In this document: one piece after another, positions 46,395-55,419 of the stretch
Position numbering within the stretch: the stretch's first letter is position 1
Layout: each line of letters begins with the position of its first letter
Assembly (NCBI RefSeq): GCF_034259425.1
Contig: NZ_JAXIVU010000003.1
Coordinates: 124,001-188,000 of the forward strand
DNA length: 64,000 bases
Reading direction: 5' to 3'
Source of the DNA: Denitrificimonas halotolerans
GTDB taxonomy: Bacteria > Pseudomonadota > Gammaproteobacteria > Pseudomonadales > Pseudomonadaceae
Position numbers and translations under genes: made by a program
The notes under the pieces: model-generated
What the model was told of the DNA's origin: nothing
The model's input: the letters and a program-made list of their open reading frames with translations, nothing else
Database searches by the model: none

Positions 46395-46742
46395 TAAACA
46401 ACTACTCCACCATACCGATGGATCTCTACATCCGAGTTTATCAGCTTCATGGTAGGGCTCGTACTGTTAATACAAGGTTGAGCAGTGAGCCGTATTGCGC
46501 CGCAACTCTAGTTGTTGTTCAGGGTTGACAACCTCTGATGACAAAGAGCGTATTTAACACACCTCAGCACGAAAAGAATGTTCTTTTTAGGGTGAAAATG
46601 CTAAATCCATCACTAACAGTATGATTAATGCTATATACGGTCGCATTAATTAGAAAAAACGTCATAATCTTGCCCTGCAAATTGAACTCAGCCGCAAATT
46701 TATCTTTTTTATGCATTGTCATTCATTCCAAAAGGTCAATAC
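46395..46742. other. Intergenic region between M48 gene and symporter
   Basis: The 348 bases between the divergent genes were checked for a glycine riboswitch, which often precedes AGCS symporters; none was recognised. A TTGACA occurs at about 46524, but no well-placed -10 was found. AAAGGT precedes the symporter start. Confidence 0.4.
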
Positions 46743-48107
46743 ATGGACACACTAACGAGCCTCCTTACAACGGTTAATAACATCGTGTGGGGGCCTTTCA
46801 TGCTCGCTCTGCTCCTAGGGGTCGGCTTGTTTCTTTCTATTGGTTTAAAACTGATGCCCATTCTCAAAATTGGCACAGGCTTTCGACTCATGCTCGGCAG
46901 CACCACAGCACAACAAGGGGAAGAACGCTCAGGTGAAATCCCTCCATTTCAAGCCTTAATGACGGCACTCTCAGCCACCGTAGGTACAGGTAATATTGCC
47001 GGCGTTGCCACCGCTATTTTTCTCGGCGGACCTGGCGCTTTATTCTGGATGTGGATCAGCGCCTTAGTCGGCATGGCTACCAAATACTCGGAAGCCGTAT
47101 TAGCAGTGAAGTTCCGCGAAGTCGACGCGCAAGGTAATTATGCCGGCGGACCAATGTATTACATTAAAAACGGCCTCGGCAGTAAGTGGATATGGCTGGG
47201 CTATCTCTTTGCTCTATTTGGTTGCATCGCTGCTTTTGGTGCAGGCAATACTGTACAAGCCAACTCCATGGCCGATGTGTTACGAAGCGATTTTAATATA
47301 CCCACTTGGCTCACTGGCCTGATAATCATGGTGCTCGTTGGCCTAGTACTTATTGGCGGCGTACGACGTATCGGGCGTGTAGCCGCTGCCTTAGTACCTT
47401 TAATGACTATATTTTACTTACTTGCTGGGTTGGCCGCCTTGTTACTTAATGCTGAAACCATACCTCATGCTTTTTATACTGTCATTGAGGCTGCATTTAC
47501 TCCCGTAGCAGCTCAAGGTGGTTTTGCCGGTGCAGCAGTGTGGGCAGCCATTCGCTTTGGAGTCGCACGTGGTATTTTTTCCAACGAGGCCGGATTAGGT
47601 ACGGCTCCTATCGCACATGCCAGTGCACAAACTAAGGAGCCTGTACGTCAAGGCTTAATTGCCATGCTTGGCACTTTCATCGACACCATCATCATTTGCT
47701 CCATTACCGGCTTAACCATCGTCAGTACAGGCCTATGGACCAGCGGCACATCCGGTGCAGCACTGACCAGTGCAGCCTTTAGCCAAAGCGTTCCAGTAGT
47801 TGGCCCATATGTAGTACCTCTGTCTCTCGCTATTTTTGCTTTCACCACAACGTTAGGCTGGTCGTACTATGGGGAGCGCTGTATTGAGTTTTTACTGGGT
47901 AAGAAAGCGGTTGTACCTTATCGTGTTCTCTGGGTGTTGGTTTTACCCGTCGGAGCAGTAGTCACCTTGGATTTCGTTTGGCTCTTGGCAGACACTTTAA
48001 ATGCCATGATGGCCATCCCAAACCTCATTGCATTGGCTTTACTCAGTCCAGTGGTGTTTAAGTTAACCAAGGTGTACTTTCAGAAAATCAAAGAACAAAA
48101 ATACTAA
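46743..48107 (+). CDS. Alanine/glycine:cation symporter (AGCS family)
   Basis: A 454-residue inner-membrane transporter with about 11 hydrophobic segments that takes up alanine or glycine with sodium or protons. Family signatures are ALSATVGTGNIAGVATAI (about residue 80), GGPGALFWMWISALVGMATKYSEA and GVARGIFSNEAGLGTAPIAHA (about residue 278). The start at 46743 (MDTLTSLL) is chosen for its ribosome site; the frame extends to 46716. Substrate specificity cannot be read from the sequence. Confidence 0.9.
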   Translation: MDTLTSLLTTVNNIVWGPFMLALLLGVGLFLSIGLKLMPILKIGTGFRLMLGSTTAQQGEERSGEIPPFQALMTALSATVGTGNIAGVATAIFLGGPGALFWMWISALVGMATKYSEAVLAVKFREVDAQGNYAGGPMYYIKNGLGSKWIWLGYLFALFGCIAAFGAGNTVQANSMADVLRSDFNIPTWLTGLIIMVLVGLVLIGGVRRIGRVAAALVPLMTIFYLLAGLAALLLNAETIPHAFYTVIEAAFTPVAAQGGFAGAAVWAAIRFGVARGIFSNEAGLGTAPIAHASAQTKEPVRQGLIAMLGTFIDTIIICSITGLTIVSTGLWTSGTSGAALTSAAFSQSVPVVGPYVVPLSLAIFAFTTTLGWSYYGERCIEFLLGKKAVVPYRVLWVLVLPVGAVVTLDFVWLLADTLNAMMAIPNLIALALLSPVVFKLTKVYFQKIKEQKY

Positions 48108-48194
48108 CCTAAAGCGTATCGAGGCGGCGGCTCTGCATAACGAGTGTCCAAGCTGCCTCAGGCGCACGTAACTCACAAGCTCAAAAACCGCAAC

Positions 48195-48228
48195 AAAAAA
48201 GCGAGGTACGTTTACACGTCACCTCGCT
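48195..48228 (-). terminator. Terminator downstream of nadA
   Basis: On the minus strand an 8-bp stem (AGCGAGGT / ACCTCGCT, extended by ACG/CGT) is followed by six T's. It lies about 210 bases after the nadA stop, between nadA and the convergent symporter gene. Confidence 0.75.
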
Positions 48229-48439
48229 CTACCAATCGCACTCAATACACCCAACCCTTCGCTAAAAGGTCTAGGGCCACTTATAGGCAACCTTCAACAC
48301 ATGCACTGTCTTACCAAGCATGCCTTGAATGACTGCACATTCAAGCAATACCGATGCCTGTATTAACAGCGACTTTACTGCCGAAATACGCGTCGAATGA
48401 TGACCTAAATAGCACAACGGGCTTGGGTATTGCCTTAAG

Positions 48440-49498
48440 TTACGCGTTACCTGCCAACTTAATTTGTGCATCACGGGTAAAATCCAACATACGCTGCAGC
48501 GGACGCACAGCTTTTGGAATCAACGCTGGATCAACATTGATTTCATTTTCACCGTTTTGCAAGCTCAGTAACAGTGCCTCAAGCGTATTCATCGCCATCC
48601 AAGGACAGTTCGCACAACTACGACAGGATGCACCTTCGCCGGCAGTCGGTGCTTCAATAAAAGTCTTATTTGGACTTAACTGCTGCATTTTATAAAAAAT
48701 GCCACGATCAGTCGCAACAATGAATTGCTCTTGCGGCAATTCTTGAGTTGCCTTAATCAACTGAGTTGTTGAGCCAATGACATCAGCCAATTCCAGAACA
48801 GCAGTAGGCGATTCAGGGTGGGCTAACACCGCTGCCTCTGGGTACAAAGCCTTCATATCCTCTAGCTGCTTGGCTTTAAACTCTTCATGAACGATACAAG
48901 CACCGTCCCACAACAGCATATCTGCACCCGTTTCTCGTTGAATATAGCGACCTAAATGCTGGTCAGGGCCCCAGATAATTTTCTCACCATTATCCATCAG
49001 GCTTTCAACGATCTCTAATGCACAACTTGAAGTCACCACCCAGTCAGCACGGGCTTTAACCGCTGCTGAAGTATTGGCATAAACCACTACGGTACGATCC
49101 GGATGCTGATCACAGAACTCAGAAAACTCTTTAACGGGACAACCCAAGTCCAGAGAACAAGTCGCTTCCAAAGTTGGCATTAAAATACGTTTTTCCGGGT
49201 TTAGGATTTTCGCCGTTTCCCCCATAAAACGTACGCCTGCCACAACCAAAGTTTGTGCACTATGCTCACTACCGAAGCGGGCCATTTCCAAAGAGTCGGC
49301 CACACAGCCGCCACTTTTTTCAGCAAGCTCTTGAATCACCGGATCACAATAATAGTGCGCGACTAAAACAGCATCTTTAGCCTTTAGCTCAGCCATAATA
49401 CGTTCTGAGTAATGCGCCTCTTGTTCAGGCGTTAGGGCCTCGACCTGCTTTGCTGCCAAGTGTGCTTGAACTAAAATACGTTCAGAAATTTGCGTCAT
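48440..49498 (-). CDS. nadA: Quinolinate synthase
   Basis: A 352-residue [4Fe-4S] enzyme that condenses iminoaspartate with dihydroxyacetone phosphate to quinolinate in de novo NAD synthesis. Typical segments are AHYYCDPVIQELAE (about residue 45), the cysteine in SGGCVADSLEMA, VTSSCALEIV near residue 206, HPESPTAVLELAD near residue 225, and the final cluster cysteines in GASCRSCANCPWM (about residue 297). The length fits the gamma-proteobacterial enzyme. It follows the tRNA-Lys gene, as in other Pseudomonas. Confidence 0.96.
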   Translation of the reverse strand: MTQISERILVQAHLAAKQVEALTPEQEAHYSERIMAELKAKDAVLVAHYYCDPVIQELAEKSGGCVADSLEMARFGSEHSAQTLVVAGVRFMGETAKILNPEKRILMPTLEATCSLDLGCPVKEFSEFCDQHPDRTVVVYANTSAAVKARADWVVTSSCALEIVESLMDNGEKIIWGPDQHLGRYIQRETGADMLLWDGACIVHEEFKAKQLEDMKALYPEAAVLAHPESPTAVLELADVIGSTTQLIKATQELPQEQFIVATDRGIFYKMQQLSPNKTFIEAPTAGEGASCRSCANCPWMAMNTLEALLLSLQNGENEINVDPALIPKAVRPLQRMLDFTRDAQIKLAGNA

Positions 49499-49605
49499 TA
49501 ATGCCAGTCCTCACAGCGCACGCAGGCGCAATGTTAACAAGTGTATTTCTTATTAATTTCAAAAGATACAACACACAGCTGACAAAAACTGATGCTTGAA
49601 GAAGT

Positions 49606-49680
49606 TGGTGGGTCGTGTGGGATTCGAACCTACGACCAATTGGTTAAAAGCCAACTGCTCTACCACTGAGCTAACGACCC
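49606..49680 (-). tRNA. tRNA-Lys (anticodon TTT)
   Basis: The 75-nt gene folds into a complete cloverleaf with a 7-bp acceptor stem (GGGTCGT / ACGACCC), an anticodon loop CTTTTAA, a TTCGAAT T-loop and an encoded CCA end. One mismatch is visible: position 51 is A and 63 is C in the T stem (GTAGG / CCCAC), where a T would pair. The D-loop is one base shorter than in the E. coli gene. It sits between nadA and the remains of queC. Confidence 0.96.
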
Positions 49681-49773
49681 GGAAGGGTTGCAAATAATAC
49701 GGAATTTTCAGCTCAGTGCAAGAAAAATTTTGCTTTTGTCAAAAATAACGTGTTGGATCCTTCATATCTGCGT

Positions 49774-49960
49774 TTAAAAACCTTGTTTACGCAATTGACA
49801 GCTGTCACAGACTCCACATGCCTGCCCTTTGTCATCCGTTTGATAACAACAAACAGTAAACGCATAGTCTACCCCTAGCTGTGTTCCATGCCGAATGATA
49901 GCAGCCTTACTCATACTTTGCAGTGGCGCTTGAATTAGAAATTTACGCCCTTCCACTCCG
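49774..49960 (-). pseudogene. queC: queC, 3' fragment only (7-cyano-7-deazaguanine synthase)
   Basis: About 62 C-terminal residues of QueC remain: VEGRKFLIQAPLQSMSKA, then GVDYAFTVCCYQ and the zinc site CGVCDSCQLRKQGF. QueC makes the queuosine precursor preQ0; its ATP-binding N-terminal two thirds, with the SGGxDS loop, are missing. The fragment is fused in frame to the N-terminal part of a tnpB piece, giving one open frame (49774-50226) that is a chimera and not a real gene. queE, which lies between cpoB and queC in other Pseudomonas, is also absent from this position. Confidence 0.88.
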
Positions 49961-49962
49961 TC

Positions 49963-50401
49963 TCCCAGCGAACGCCTAGCGCCGCCTGATTTGCGCCAGT
50001 TCAGCCGTGCTTTCTTAAACTGCTTACGGCGTGTGACATACTCATCTGCAATGCACTGTAAGATTTGGCTGTGCAACCCTAGCTCTTTACCAGCACCTTT
50101 GGTGTAGGGATGCATATCATACACAGACAAAAACACACCGCGCTCCTTAATCGAGCGGTGACTTAACTCATTGACAAAATTCCAGACGAAATTGACGCTT
50201 CGAGCCATGCAGTTTAGTAAGGGCACATGCCTGTCTCGTACTCAGATTTTTAATGCTTTGGTGTGCTTTATCATGCTGTATATAATACCAGCACAACCTA
50301 TACTGCAAAGACTTTAACAGCCTGTTAAGGGGTTAAGGGCTGCTTACACGGCCCTCGCTATCCATCCTCGCACTAAAAGTGCGAGATCTTACGCGATTTT
50401 A
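49963..50401 (-). mobile_element. tnpB: IS1341-like element, truncated copy III (tnpB 5' part and left end)
   Basis: The left end (50341-50401) is well preserved, with the hairpin CTCGCACTAAAAGTGCGAG and TTAT outside it. The tnpB text runs from about 50283 to 49963 (LNCMARSVNFVWNFVNEL ... NWRKSGGARRSLG), with a stop codon in its first codons. It is cut at the point where the queC text begins. The right end is missing, so the junction reflects a deletion after insertion. Confidence 0.82.
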
Positions 50402-50495
50402 ATAAACACGGGCACATACGCTGCATGCTCACCTATGCAAATAGATAGCTTCTCCTACTGAGAGGCTTTCAAGATATGTACAGCTATAACAGACT

Positions 50496-51281
50496 CTAAA
50501 GCTGGCTTAAATCTCTTTTTGCTAACTGAGCTGCAGAGCTGCTTGGATACTGCTCAATCACTTGCTGATAAATACCGCGAGCACGATCCGCACGCCCTAG
50601 GCGGCGCTCGACGTCCGCTAGCTTATATAAAGCGTCAGGCACTTTGTTATGCTCAGGATAGTTTTGTGCAACCTTCGCAAATGCTTTACCTGCCTCTGCT
50701 AAATTATTGCCTTGAACCAAATAAACCTCACCTAACCAGTACTGTGCGTTTCCTGCGTACTGACTATTTGGGTATTTACGCAAAAAAGCATTAAACGCTT
50801 TTTCTGCATTATCAAAATCACGTGCTTTAATTAAATCAAAAGAAGCATCGTAATAGAGCTTTTCCTTTTCTGGATCAGACTCTGCAGCGACTTGTGGCGC
50901 ACTTACTTCGGCACCAGTGCTGACTGTTTGTTGTTCAGTCGCAGGAGTAGCTGCTGTACTACCACCCTCATGAATACGACTGTCTAATGTCTGGTAACGC
51001 TCAAGACTTTCTTGGCGCAATTGACGCAGTTCATGCTGTTGTTCTTCAAGCATTCCGCGTAGCGTTGCAATCTCACGCTGCATTTGTTGCAACTGCATGA
51101 ACATCTCACCTTGAGCCGAAAGTGGCGCTTGCGCACCACTTCCAGTCTCAGTTCCGTTCATTCCCTGGCTTTTGCTAATAGGCACAACATACGCTGAACG
51201 ATCAGTGACCGGTATTGCAGCCACCGCCAAAGCAGGCAAACTAAGGGCTAAAGCTATCAGGATTGGACGGATCATCTTCAT
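50496..51281 (-). CDS. cpoB: Cell division coordinator CpoB (YbgF)
   Basis: A 261-residue periplasmic protein that links Tol-Pal constriction with PBP1B activity during division. It has a signal peptide (LIALALSLPALAVA), a trimeric coiled coil at about residues 55-100 (QLQQMQREIATLRGMLEEQQHELRQL), and three TPR repeats from about residue 140 (YYDASFDLIKARDFDNAEKAF, YWLGEVYLVQGNNLAEA, ALYKLADVERRLGRADRA). It lies 7 bases after pal, at the end of the tol-pal operon. queE and queC would normally follow. Confidence 0.95.
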   Translation of the reverse strand: MKMIRPILIALALSLPALAVAAIPVTDRSAYVVPISKSQGMNGTETGSGAQAPLSAQGEMFMQLQQMQREIATLRGMLEEQQHELRQLRQESLERYQTLDSRIHEGGSTAATPATEQQTVSTGAEVSAPQVAAESDPEKEKLYYDASFDLIKARDFDNAEKAFNAFLRKYPNSQYAGNAQYWLGEVYLVQGNNLAEAGKAFAKVAQNYPEHNKVPDALYKLADVERRLGRADRARGIYQQVIEQYPSSSAAQLAKRDLSQL

Positions 51282-51288
51282 AGTTAAA

Positions 51289-51798
51289 TTACTTACGCAG
51301 TTCTACACGACGGTTTTGTGACCATGCGCTCTCGCCATGACCTGTTACCTTCGGATTTTCTTCACCATAAGAAACAGGCTCTAGCTGTGCTGGTGAAACA
51401 CCCTGTAACGTTAAGTAGCGTTGTACTGCTTTAGCACGACGCTCACCCAAAGCCATATTGTACTCACGCGTACCACGCTCATCAGCGTGACCTTCAAGTA
51501 CAACACGCTGACCATTGTTTTTCAGGTCACGTGCGTGTACATCTAAAGCGCGCATCGCTTCTGGCTTTAAATCTGAGCTATCAAATTCAAAGTAGAACGT
51601 AGTAATTGCACGCAAAGCCGCTTCTTCGCTGCTGCTGCTATCGTAGCGACCATCAGTTGCGCCAGAAGTTGAGCCATAACCAGCATTCGGATCCATTGCG
51701 CCTTCACCGCTCATGTCACCGCCTTTAGAAGAACAACCAACCGCTACAGCTAGCGCCAGTGATAAAGTTGCAAGTTTACCGAATTTAATAATTTGCAT
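51289..51798 (-). CDS. pal: Peptidoglycan-associated lipoprotein Pal
   Basis: A 169-residue outer-membrane lipoprotein (lipobox AVAVGC, Cys about residue 22) with an OmpA-like peptidoglycan-binding domain from about residue 65. The EGHADERGTREYNMALGERRA segment carries the diaminopimelate-binding Asp and Arg. It anchors the outer membrane to the wall and works with TolB. It lies 53 bases after tolB. Confidence 0.97.
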   Translation of the reverse strand: MQIIKFGKLATLSLALAVAVGCSSKGGDMSGEGAMDPNAGYGSTSGATDGRYDSSSSEEAALRAITTFYFEFDSSDLKPEAMRALDVHARDLKNNGQRVVLEGHADERGTREYNMALGERRAKAVQRYLTLQGVSPAQLEPVSYGEENPKVTGHGESAWSQNRRVELRK

Positions 51799-51851
51799 AT
51801 TTTAAAGCTCCAAAAAACCACATTACGAATTGAGTTATAAACAACCCAGTA

Positions 51852-53150
51852 TCAGTTTAAATAAGGGGACCATGAAGGCTCTCTGACTTCGCCTTGTATG
51901 CTAGGTAGTGGGAGCCGCACTCGCCCATTAATAGACGCAAGCATCAGGACACCCTTTCCGCTTTGCTGGGTAGCATAGATTACCATTGTTCCATTGGGTG
52001 CAACAGTGGGCGACTCATCTAAACTTGATTGTGTTAGCACTCGGAGGTTACCACGCTGCAAATCTTGTGCTGCTACTTTAAATACAGTGTAACCCTCCTG
52101 ACGATGAATCATCACTAAAGTCTTTTCATCAGCAGACAGTTTCGGGTTGGCATTGTAGTTACCAACAAAGGTTACACGCTCTGCGTTACCGCTATTGATG
52201 TTCATTTTATAAATTTGCGGACGCCCCGAACGGTCTGAGGTAAAGTAAATGGTTTGTCCATCTTTACCCCAGAATGGCTCTGTATCGATGGCCGCATGAT
52301 TGGTTACACGGCGCACTTGTCGAGTCGCCATGCTCATCACATAAATCTCAGGATTACCATCACGGGATAAGACAAAAGCTAAACGCTGCCCATCAGGTGA
52401 CCAAGCCGGTGCACCATTCAAACCTTCATAGTTAGTGATTTGCTCACGCTGCCCCGTTTCAATATTTTGCACAAAAATGCGCGGACGCTTTTGCTCAAAA
52501 GACACATAGGCGATGCGCTTACCATCTGGTGCAAACGACGGCGACAGAATCGGCTCACGGGACTCCAGTAAAGTAACCGCCCGCGCACCATCATAATCTG
52601 AACGCTGCAAGGTATAACGTGTGTTATTTTCTGAAAAACGCTGCGCTGTGACGTACAACAAACGCGTTGAGAATGCGCCTTTTACACCAGTAAGTTTTTC
52701 ATACGCCTGATCCGAAATGTGGTGCGCTAAGTCACGCAATTGTTCCACACCACCTGACACCGAACCACTTGTGAGCACCTGTTCGGTATTCACATTCAGA
52801 ACCGCATAATCAACTTGTAAACGACCGGCATTGGAGATCACCTGGCCCACTACTAAATACTGCGCTCCTACTGCTGTCCAGTCACGAAAGATCACTTCGT
52901 TCACCGTTGCAGGCTGGCTGATCATATTGTTACGCGCAATAGGTTCAAAGGAGCCTGAATTGCGTAAATCATTCCCCACGACCTGCGCAATATCTTCCGG
53001 TAAAGCACTTCCTCCTTGCCAACCAAAAGGCACAACAGCGATGGGAATCGCTCGGTCGCTACCACCTGATATCAACAAAGGGTCTGCTGCCTGCACCCAG
53101 CCGGCACAGAGCAACATACTTAAAAACAACCACCGTTTTATTATTTTCAC
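51852..53150 (-). CDS. tolB: Tol-Pal system protein TolB
   Basis: A 432-residue periplasmic protein with a signal peptide (WLFLSMLLCAGWVQA), an N-terminal alpha/beta domain that binds TolA, and a six-bladed beta-propeller that binds Pal. The propeller is visible as repeated units of SFAPDGKRIAYVS, AWSPDGQRLAFV, FWGKDGQTIYFTSD and KLSADEKTLVMI. Its start overlaps the tolA stop by 4 bases (ATGA), so translation is coupled. Confidence 0.96.
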   Translation of the reverse strand: MKIIKRWLFLSMLLCAGWVQAADPLLISGGSDRAIPIAVVPFGWQGGSALPEDIAQVVGNDLRNSGSFEPIARNNMISQPATVNEVIFRDWTAVGAQYLVVGQVISNAGRLQVDYAVLNVNTEQVLTSGSVSGGVEQLRDLAHHISDQAYEKLTGVKGAFSTRLLYVTAQRFSENNTRYTLQRSDYDGARAVTLLESREPILSPSFAPDGKRIAYVSFEQKRPRIFVQNIETGQREQITNYEGLNGAPAWSPDGQRLAFVLSRDGNPEIYVMSMATRQVRRVTNHAAIDTEPFWGKDGQTIYFTSDRSGRPQIYKMNINSGNAERVTFVGNYNANPKLSADEKTLVMIHRQEGYTVFKVAAQDLQRGNLRVLTQSSLDESPTVAPNGTMVIYATQQSGKGVLMLASINGRVRLPLPSIQGEVREPSWSPYLN

Positions 53151-54259
53151 AGACCTAAATCCTCTGGTTTAAACACTGCACTACGTTTGCGATATAAGCG
53201 ATCAAAAGTAGCGCGATCCAATTGTTGCACCTCTCGGACACGCCCCACTTTACGCACCGCCGCCACAGCTGAAGCATCAAAGGCACTGTCACCGCTACTG
53301 CGTGTGACACTGGCATTGGTGATAGTTCCATCGGGAAGCATCTCAATGAGCACTGTCACTGCCATGCCATTACGAGCAGACGGTGGTCGTATCCATTGTG
53401 CACTCACTAAACGCACAATTAAGTCATCCAAATTACCCGCTACCTGCGCACCTCGAGTATCCGCTGCTGTTTGCTGATATTGAGTATCATCCGCCAACAA
53501 CTCTGCTAACGCGCTCGCTTTTTTCGCTTCAGCCGCTTTACGCGACGCCTCTTGGGCTTTTCTTTGCTTTTCAGCTTCGGCAGCCGCACGTTTTTTTTGT
53601 TCAGCTTGTGCTTGTTTTTTCGCTTCTTCAGCAGCTTTTTTCTTAGCAGCTTCAGCTGCAGCCTTCTTTTTGGCTTCCTCTGCAGCAGCTTTCTTCTTAG
53701 CCTCTTCCGCGGCCTTCTTCTTTGCTTCTTCCTCAGCTTTCTTTTTAGCAGCCTGCGCTGCAGCTTTTTGCTGAGCTGCTTCTTCAGCTTTTTGCTTCGC
53801 TAAGAGTGCTTGCTTCTGTTTTTCAGCAGCGTCCCGAGCCGCCTGCTCTTGCTTTTTCACTTGAGCCGCTTGTTGTTCAGCCACCTTACGTTCAGCTTCA
53901 GCTTTTTTCGCTGCCTCCGCCTTCGCTGCTTCTGCCTGTTTGGTTTGCGCCGCTCGCGCTGCCGCGGCAGCTATTTTTTCCTGCTCAATTTTCTTTTGCT
54001 CGAGCTGCTCAGCCTCATGCTGTGGTGCTGCGGTTTTTTTCGCCTCACCAGCAATTTTTTGATTCGTTTGTGTACTTGCCTGACTTTGTGACTCAAGCTT
54101 ATACAAAGTAGCCTGAATAATCGGCCGCGTCGGCGGTAATTCAGGCGTCCGGGCAAAGCTCACAAACAGAAAAGCAAACAACAGTAAGTGCAAGCCTAAC
54201 GCCCACACCACTGGCCAAAAAAGCTTTTCTGAAGGGGAAGGTTCACGCTCTCGCATCAA
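53147..54259 (-). CDS. tolA: Cell envelope integrity protein TolA
   Basis: A 370-residue inner-membrane protein. One N-terminal membrane helix (LFWPVVWALGLHLLLFAFLFVSF) is followed by a long Ala/Lys/Glu-rich helical domain (about residues 70-270) made of repeated AKKKAAEEA units. The C-terminal domain (about residues 275-370) binds TolB and is exploited by colicins and phages in relatives. The low-complexity middle generates long spurious open frames on the other strand. It overlaps tolR and tolB by 4 bases on each side. Confidence 0.95.
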   Translation of the reverse strand: MMREREPSPSEKLFWPVVWALGLHLLLFAFLFVSFARTPELPPTRPIIQATLYKLESQSQASTQTNQKIAGEAKKTAAPQHEAEQLEQKKIEQEKIAAAAARAAQTKQAEAAKAEAAKKAEAERKVAEQQAAQVKKQEQAARDAAEKQKQALLAKQKAEEAAQQKAAAQAAKKKAEEEAKKKAAEEAKKKAAAEEAKKKAAAEAAKKKAAEEAKKQAQAEQKKRAAAEAEKQRKAQEASRKAAEAKKASALAELLADDTQYQQTAADTRGAQVAGNLDDLIVRLVSAQWIRPPSARNGMAVTVLIEMLPDGTITNASVTRSSGDSAFDASAVAAVRKVGRVREVQQLDRATFDRLYRKRSAVFKPEDLGL

Positions 54260-54714
54260 GGCGCCTCAGTAATTAAGCCAACGTCAGTCACGCCTGCTTG
54301 CTGCAAGCCACCCATAGCAGCCATCACACTGCCATAATCGACAGCTTTATCCGCTCGCACATAGACTTGCACTTTTTTACCTTGGGCTGCATTTGCTCCC
54401 AAAATTGCCCGTGCAGCATTAACCATTTGCTCCAACTCTACCGCTTCATCCTGTACCGTTTCCACATCCACTTCAGTGCTAGTATTCCAAAAATAAGTCT
54501 TATCAGACTTAATCGAAATGGTCAGCACAATGGCATTATTGTCTTGTGGTAACACCTCACTGCTGACCTGCGGCAGATCCACTTTTACCCCTTGATTCAG
54601 CATGGGCGCAGTGACCATAAAAATCACTAACAACACCAGCATTACGTCGATATAGGGCACCACGTTCATTTCTGCAACGGGTTTACGACGATTACGAATT
54701 CTCGCTCTATGCAT
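54256..54714 (-). CDS. tolR: Tol-Pal system protein TolR
   Basis: A 152-residue inner-membrane protein of the ExbD/TolR family. Its single membrane helix carries the proton-pathway Asp (NVVPYIDVMLVLLVIFMVTAP, Asp about residue 23), and a periplasmic domain follows. The start at 54714 (MHRARIRN), 7 bases after tolQ, fits family length; the open frame extends further upstream into tolQ without support. Together with TolQ it forms the proton-driven motor that energises TolA. Confidence 0.95.
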   Translation of the reverse strand: MHRARIRNRRKPVAEMNVVPYIDVMLVLLVIFMVTAPMLNQGVKVDLPQVSSEVLPQDNNAIVLTISIKSDKTYFWNTSTEVDVETVQDEAVELEQMVNAARAILGANAAQGKKVQVYVRADKAVDYGSVMAAMGGLQQAGVTDVGLITEAP

Positions 54715-54721
54715 GGGGCAC

Positions 54722-55417
54722 CTAATCCTCTTTCGAGTGGACTTTACGATGCAGAATGGCTTGGAACTCATCAGCAAAGGTATAATAGCGAGCAATTAAA
54801 TTCTCACCACGCGCAGCAAAACGGTTGTAAGCAATCACCGCCGGAATCGCCGCAAACAACCCGATGGCCGTTGCAATCAAAGCCTCAGCGATCCCAGGTG
54901 CTACTGTAGCCAAAGTTGCCTGCTGTACTTGAGCTAAGCCTCGGAAAGAGTTCATGATTCCCCATACCGTACCAAAGAGCCCGATATAAGGGCTGGTCGA
55001 ACCCACAGTGGCTAAAAAGGGCAAACTTTGCTCAAGTTTCTCTTCCTCATGGGAAATGGCTACACGCATTGAGCGTGCTACACCATCCATTACAGACTCA
55101 GGATTGGCACCTTGCTGCTGGCTTAAGCGGGAAAACTCTTTAAAACCGGCACGGAAAATCCGTTCCACACCAGCATCAGGATCCGGCTCAGCATTGACTT
55201 GACGATACAACTTGGATAAATCCATACCGGACCAAAATCGATCTTCAAACACATTCAAACTGTTGCGCGCCGCTCGCAATAACTGGCTACGCTGAAAAAT
55301 CATCACCCATGAGGCAATTGAAGCGCCAACTAAAATCAGCATTACCAGCTGCACCACCAAACTGGCGTTACTGATTAAGCTCCACATTGACATCTGATCA
55401 ACGACATTCGCTTCCAC
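54722..55417 (-). CDS. tolQ: Tol-Pal system protein TolQ
   Basis: A 231-residue inner-membrane protein of the ExbB/MotA family with three membrane helices: about residues 14-38 (SLVVQLVMLILVGASIASWVMIF), 135-160 (TSPYIGLFGTVWGIMNSF) and 172-195 (APGIAEALIATAIGLFAAIPAVIAYN). The last two hold the conserved proton-channel residues. It lies 2 bases after ybgC. Confidence 0.96.
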   Translation of the reverse strand: MEANVVDQMSMWSLISNASLVVQLVMLILVGASIASWVMIFQRSQLLRAARNSLNVFEDRFWSGMDLSKLYRQVNAEPDPDAGVERIFRAGFKEFSRLSQQQGANPESVMDGVARSMRVAISHEEEKLEQSLPFLATVGSTSPYIGLFGTVWGIMNSFRGLAQVQQATLATVAPGIAEALIATAIGLFAAIPAVIAYNRFAARGENLIARYYTFADEFQAILHRKVHSKED

Positions 55418-55419
55418 GC

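Noticed and set aside
46395..46742. Glycine riboswitch before the AGCS symporter
   Set aside because: I could not find the conserved glycine aptamer core, so none is annotated.
48354..48480. A short plus-strand frame reading like the last strands of an outer-membrane barrel (TTGLGIALSYALP)
   Set aside because: It overlaps the nadA end, has no start or signal peptide, and the resemblance is too short to support a pseudogene call.
49774..50226. A 150-residue open frame as a single gene
   Set aside because: The first 85 residues are TnpB and the last 62 are QueC. It is an accidental fusion at a deletion junction, so it is listed as two remnants.
53383..54111. Long open frames on the plus strand opposite tolA
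   Set aside because: They arise from the low-complexity AAG/GCA repeats of the TolA helical domain read backwards. They give Phe/Leu/Ser-rich text with no start signal or homology.
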